From Pipra filicauda (lineage: Eukaryota > Chordata > Aves > Passeriformes > Pipridae), in NCBI RefSeq assembly GCF_003945595.2, contig NW_024104443.1, forward strand, positions 1,674,001 to 1,738,000: a DNA stretch of 64,000 bases, in the 5' to 3' direction. Below are positions 51,838 to 57,800 of the stretch, in pieces (positions within the stretch are counted from its first letter, which is position 1; each line of letters starts with the position of its first letter). The position numbers and the translations under genes are program-made. The notes beneath the pieces are model-generated. The model was given only the letters and a program-made list of their open reading frames with translations, made no database searches and was not told where the DNA came from.

Positions 51838-54800
51838 CTGGGTAGTAACAAAAGCAAGTTGCAGCTCTTACCAGTAATTTTCAGTAGAAGAGGGTTCATT
51901 ACATCCAAAGAGTAACATGTGGTGGACTGTGTCCATGCTGGCATGAGGCTTAAAGTCAACTGAAAAACAGAACGGAAAAAGAAGTAAACTATCCATACTC
52001 TCCCATTAAGTCACATATGCAAGAGCATTCTGAGCAATTTTTATTCTGTAATACTAGAAATATGGTATGTCTGTCTTCACTCATTTATGTGCCTACTGCA
52101 TTTCACTTACAAGCTTTCCTTAAATTTCCACTCAACAGGCCACCTTTCAAGCTAAAATACTGTACCTCACTCAATCATTGAGAAAAAGTAATTCCAAGTT
52201 CCCAATCAAAACCCCTGTATTTTCCCCAAAAGTTAATTATGACACTTAGTTAATGTATCAATGTATCCCAAAACGCAAAATTTTACTACCTTTGAAATTT
52301 GCACTTGAGATTTATAACTACTCTTCTACTTCTTTTGTACTTCATAAAAAACACAAACAAAAAGTAAGTTACAGTTAAGAGCAACTAAAAACATTATCCA
52401 TTACTGATACCTTCTTCCAGTATTCTACCTGGTTTACATTTTTCTTGGATCATTTTTGGGACAACAGTTTCAAGAAGAGATTACGATTGATTCTCATTAA
52501 TATGTCAAACCCTCTGGAATGGAAAACAAGATTTGTTTAAAGTCAACATGATCTCATTGCCCAAATATTTATCATCCTTAGAAACTTAGATGTGAATGTT
52601 CACCTCTCAAACGTCTGTTCATTATCCTATGCCACTGCTAAAACACTGTTTTGGATTCTCAAGTGATTGTGATCCTCTTTACCATAGTAAAAAGTTTACC
52701 AACATCACACTGTAATAATATCAACCATGAATGTACAGTGATGGCATTTCTAAAAATAAAGCAAGCTACATTCCTTTATTACTACTGAAAAGATGTGTCA
52801 GATGCAGGGAATGCAGTCAAATTTTTCTTCTCTCATCTTCACAGAGAGGGACATTGGAGGGTTTTTAACCTTATACTACAGCAGAAATTCCAAAGCCAAG
52901 TCACTCTTGTTCTTACATGTGCATAGAAACTGAGGAGTCTTTAAGCATATTTTAAGCTCTTAACATGGGGAGATGGTGAAGCTGCAAACAACAGTTCTGC
53001 TCCCAAGATTTGTGGATTTATTTTAACACAGAGCTGAGGCAGGGTTCCAGAAGTGAATGATGACGTGCATTACTGTCCCAGTTTCATGGGGGAGGGGGGA
53101 AGTCAATCAAATAGCTTTTAACCGAATTTTTGGAGCTGAGATCTGTTGTGAAAAGTGAAGAAAACCAGCCAGAAGTTAAGGCATGCACATAGAATTCCAG
53201 CTTGAAGTCACAAGGCATGAAGCCAGATCGTAAGAAAATGAGCATACTACAGCGGAGGGCTTGGTTTGGAAACTAAGAGATGGATCTATATGCCCTGGGA
53301 AGGTACTTGGAGCACCACATATGATTTCAGAAGTGCAGAATTTGCCAGCATGATTAAAGTCTAGAGACTACCTAACATCTTTATTTTCCTACAAGCAAAT
53401 TCTACTAATTCCATAGCTAAAAACCTAATCTGTGTTACAGAAAAACCTTTTGTTTTGATGTTTTTATCAGTAACAATAAGTAGGAAAATTATGATTTACT
53501 CTCGAATGGGAGAGGCAACTTGGCATTTTATGTGGATTTCCTACCTTAGTTTTCAGGTGTTTCAGGTGTTTTAAACTGCTGTTATCAATTTAAGTGAGAG
53601 ATTAAATTTCTGAAACAGTTTATAAGCAGTTCACACATATCACAGAATCATAGAATCAATCGGGTTGGAAGGGACCTCTGAGATCATCAAGTCCAACCCT
53701 TGGTCCACTACCACCGTGGTTACTAGACCAAGGCACTAAGTGAAAATTCATTAATTTTATTGTCAAAATTAATACCTGTACAAAATGTACTGTAAATTAT
53801 TGTAAGTAACACCTAAAAGGATAGCCTTCAATAAATGTAAAATTGAAGGTTAGGCCTCTTACCTGCTAAGCCACCACCTGTGCTGCTGGTTAATACTACC
53901 TCACTGTTTCTTTTTAATTTCTCTGCCACTCTCCCATCACAAGTATTTACCCTAATGACTGCGTCAGGAAGTCTTTTATTCTCTCCACACAGTGCCTGTT
54001 ACAATTACATTCCAGTACATGGACAGGACCTTTAAGTGCTATTATAAAACTTATTACAAATAGCTTAATAAATGATACTCTTACTAATAGGAAATAATGG
54101 ACCAGAGTTAATAAAGCAAAATCAGTTTTCTGTGTGAGACACTTGCACATGCTATTTTGCACATGCTATATAGCTGCACATGCTATATAGCTGATATACC
54201 TCATCACTGCTTCTGAAGAAAGCATTGAAAAACCTCCCCATCAGCATGTGGGCTTAATAGAGCCTTGGACAGTTGGTTACAGTATTTTTTCTATATAGTT
54301 ACTTTCTTAGCAGCACACTCAGGCCTATAACCTTCCAAAGAAAGGGTGAAAAAAAAAAAGGTCATTTAAAAAATCCTAAATTGTAAAAGCCATACAAATT
54401 AACATGAGATTCAAGCCAAATGCAGTACCTGTCACAGAAGGATAAAATGGCCTGGGCTGGAAGGGACCTTAAAGATCATCTAGTTTCAACCCTCCACCGT
54501 CCACTACACCATATTGCTCAGAGCTCCATCTAACCTGGTCTTAAACACTTCCAGGGATGGGGCATCCACAGCCTCTCTGGGCAGCCTCTTCCAGTGCCTC
54601 ACCACCCTCCCAGTAAGGAATTTCTTCCTAATATAAACCTACTCTCTTTCAGTTTGAAGCCACTCCTCCTTGTGCTCTACTCTTGTAAATAGTTCTTCTC
54701 CATCTTTCTTGTGGGCTCCCTTTAGGTACTGGAAGGCTGCAATTAGGTCACCTGAAAGCCCTCTGTTCTCCAGGCTAAACAATCACAATTCTCTCTGATC

Positions 54801-57800
54801 ATCTTGGTGACCCTCCTCTGGACTCGCTCCAACAGGTTCATGTCCTTCCTGTGCTGGGACCATCACTCCCACTACCGTCACTTTTGTCTGATATTAAGGA
54901 ATATCAGAAAAGCCTTATTTTTCTAGTTGACAGCCTCCACATTTTACAGCAATGAACAGAACATTACTCAATAGTTAAATATTTTTTTATGCGTGGAGGA
55001 CTTACACAAACGATCACTAAAATAACAGTAGCAGTTTTGGTATACATACTTAATTGAAGTCTGACTTACTTTCTTGACCAAGTACTACCTAGAATTACAA
55101 ACTCCAGGAAAAACGGGAATGAACAGAACATGACATCAGTTCAATCTTAACAGTGTGTAGTTGTAGGCGAACACCAGGACTATGAGGCTTGGAAAGAGCA
55201 GCTTTAGATGCGGGTCCGCTGCAACGGCGACTTCCGGGATCGAGCAAAGCAGAAGAACAATGACTACTTGCGTTATCTATTGTACGGGTTTCCCCCCCGA
55301 GCTGTGTATTTTTCCCGACCCGCACGCCCCCCCCACTCAGAGCCACGTTGTCTCCCCTCCCCGATATATGCCATACTAGAGTAACAAAACCACAGCTTCT
55401 CAGAGTTGTTCATGGATGAAAAGTAATAAACCATCTAATTATATCAATTTGTGTATCTGAACGTAGAAGGCTCCATTTCATTTCTACAGCACAATCTGAC
55501 AAGGACTAAGAGCCAGTAAGAAAAAGATATTCACTGGTCACCCACATGAATGAATGTAAGGAGGTGAAGATGACAGTCAGGTTTCCTGGCTGAGTGGCTT
55601 TCTGTCAGACTCAATCTTTATGAGTGTCTGCAGAGCACCCTTTATCCATCTCTAAAGCTTAGTAGTGAAAGAGTGATTTTTATTAATGTCTGCACCATTA
55701 AAGGCTGAACTGAGTTTCTAGTTTGGCTACTTATTCATAAACATTAATCAAACATGATGCAGAAGAAGAAAATCACAATATATTTTAAAAATATAACTGG
55801 AATGATACTTTCTTGAAAAATTACTTATTAATCTCTCTTACTAATATCTTTTACATATTAATCTCACAGCCACTTCATTTCACAGGAGCAAAAGGTATGC
55901 TTCTAACATTAACATAAAGGTACATCAACCCACCCCACAAACAAACACTCCCCCTACCCCAGTTTGTCAGCATTTACAGCCCTTTGGGACAGAAAAACAA
56001 CAACTGGTTCAGACAGAAATCTCAGCCTTGACAGTCTGACCCTCCACTAAAGAATACAATACAGAAAAGGAACAGCATCTGCAAAAATATAGAGATGCAT
56101 GCCTGAAAAAGACCTCTAGGGCAAAACTTGGTCTACCTTCTCCTTCTAGTTGGTCCTTCATAAGTAAGTTGGATCAGTTCCTTTCTCTGGTAATATCTGA
56201 GAACTGACTCTGAACAAGCTGGTAATCTAGTAGAGTATCCCTCCAGTTTTGCAGTTCAAAGTTACACGCACTGTCCCTGTACAAGCACGAATGCCTACTG
56301 GTTTTAAATCTCTAGGGGAATGGCAAAGCTGAAGTCTGAATTCAAAGTCCTCAAATATGAATTTAGTAACAATATTGAAAAAAGGTTTCAGAAGAAGTTT
56401 TCTACTTATTAACAAATGTAGCGCTGCCCACAAACAGCACTAAAAAATGAAGCTCTCTCTTCCAAGGCCCTTATATTTCACCAATATGCAACAAAAATAT
56501 TCTGCTGCAGGCTCCATAACAGAACCTCCTCTTCCACAATTTCTTGGAGGAGGGGAAAAAATAAGGGTACAAAAAGGTACAAAAACTAAACAAAAGGAAC
56601 AAACTAGTGAGTCTTGGTCAAACTGTAAGGACACTTGGTCATAAAAGTGTCCTTTTAAAGTGCAAAAGTGAAAAAAAATACAGAAGACATTTATTTGGCA
56701 GCATTATGTGCGAATGAATTGAACTGAAGGCAGAAGATGCAGGCTCTGTCTCAGCTTTACCATCGCACTGTCTCAGAAACCCAGTTTATAGTTTCAGTTA
56801 TGAATATTCACACATAGTCATATTGAACTCTTTAGAACACATACCGTCTTCTCAATATATCACTAAACAGCAACCCGCAGTCAGAGTTCATATGTTAGTT
56901 TTTAGATGTTTTTATCCCAAAACAAACCAGTATGTTTTAAGGAAAGTCAATGACACCAGTTTTTGGCAATGCAATGATTCTACTTAAACCATAAAAATAT
57001 AGAACTCTATCCCTTTAAAAAGAAGTATTAATTCTCCTTGTGCCAATCTTCTATGCTTAAATAAGTAACACAAAATGCATGCATGCAAGTTGATAGCTTC
57101 AGAACACTTAACAGTATGCAGAAGTATTTAAGGAAAAAATTCTAAGCATCTAATTTCTTAGGTGATGGTGCCTATTGTAAAAATCTGACTAATCTTTTTC
57201 ACGAAGAACATTTTCCAGTGATTTTACTGAAGCATGATGGAACTGATCACATGCTTAAAATTGACCATATGCCTATTCATTTTGGGGGAAGTGACGGAAA
57301 AGGAAAAAAAAAACAAGTAATTTTGTTTTAATTCAGCATCCAAACATAAGAGCTTGTAAGGAATACTAACATGAGAATACTAACATTATGTACACACAAC
57401 AAGCTGGTTTGTTTTGTTTTTTAAAATTTGCTTATCAAGTTCCTCTTACTCTTCAAAGTTCCACTGACAACTAGAATGGTTTCTCTGTCCAGACTTTATT
57501 CTGCTTTGTAATGACATGTACTCAAGCACAGTGATCACTGGAAAGGTGGCCAAATTGTATAAAAATCAGATGAAGAACATATAAACATCTAAAACATGTT
57601 AGAAGTTTCTAAGTCTTCAGAAAAAACTAAAACAGGTTGCATGGCATGATTCGCATCAAGACTTTGTATAGGTATTACTCAAGCAACTTCTTTCAGTAGG
57701 TCCTTTTAAACATACACACCATAGAAAAAAGTTTACACGTCTTCACCATATACAGATACCAAATGACAGAACTAGATGTGCAACAACCCCATAATAAATT

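Larger units (their letters stand above)
44330..51871 (-). other. PAM intron 2 (7.5 kb) with two LTRs and simple repeats
   Basis: Contains a minus-strand LTR candidate (44887-45310), an A-rich stretch (45534-45629), a G run (47564-47576), an ERVL-type solo LTR (49741-50316) and a CA repeat (51801-51833). The rest is unclassified, including a moderately GC-balanced stretch at 45700-46640. Confidence 0.75.
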
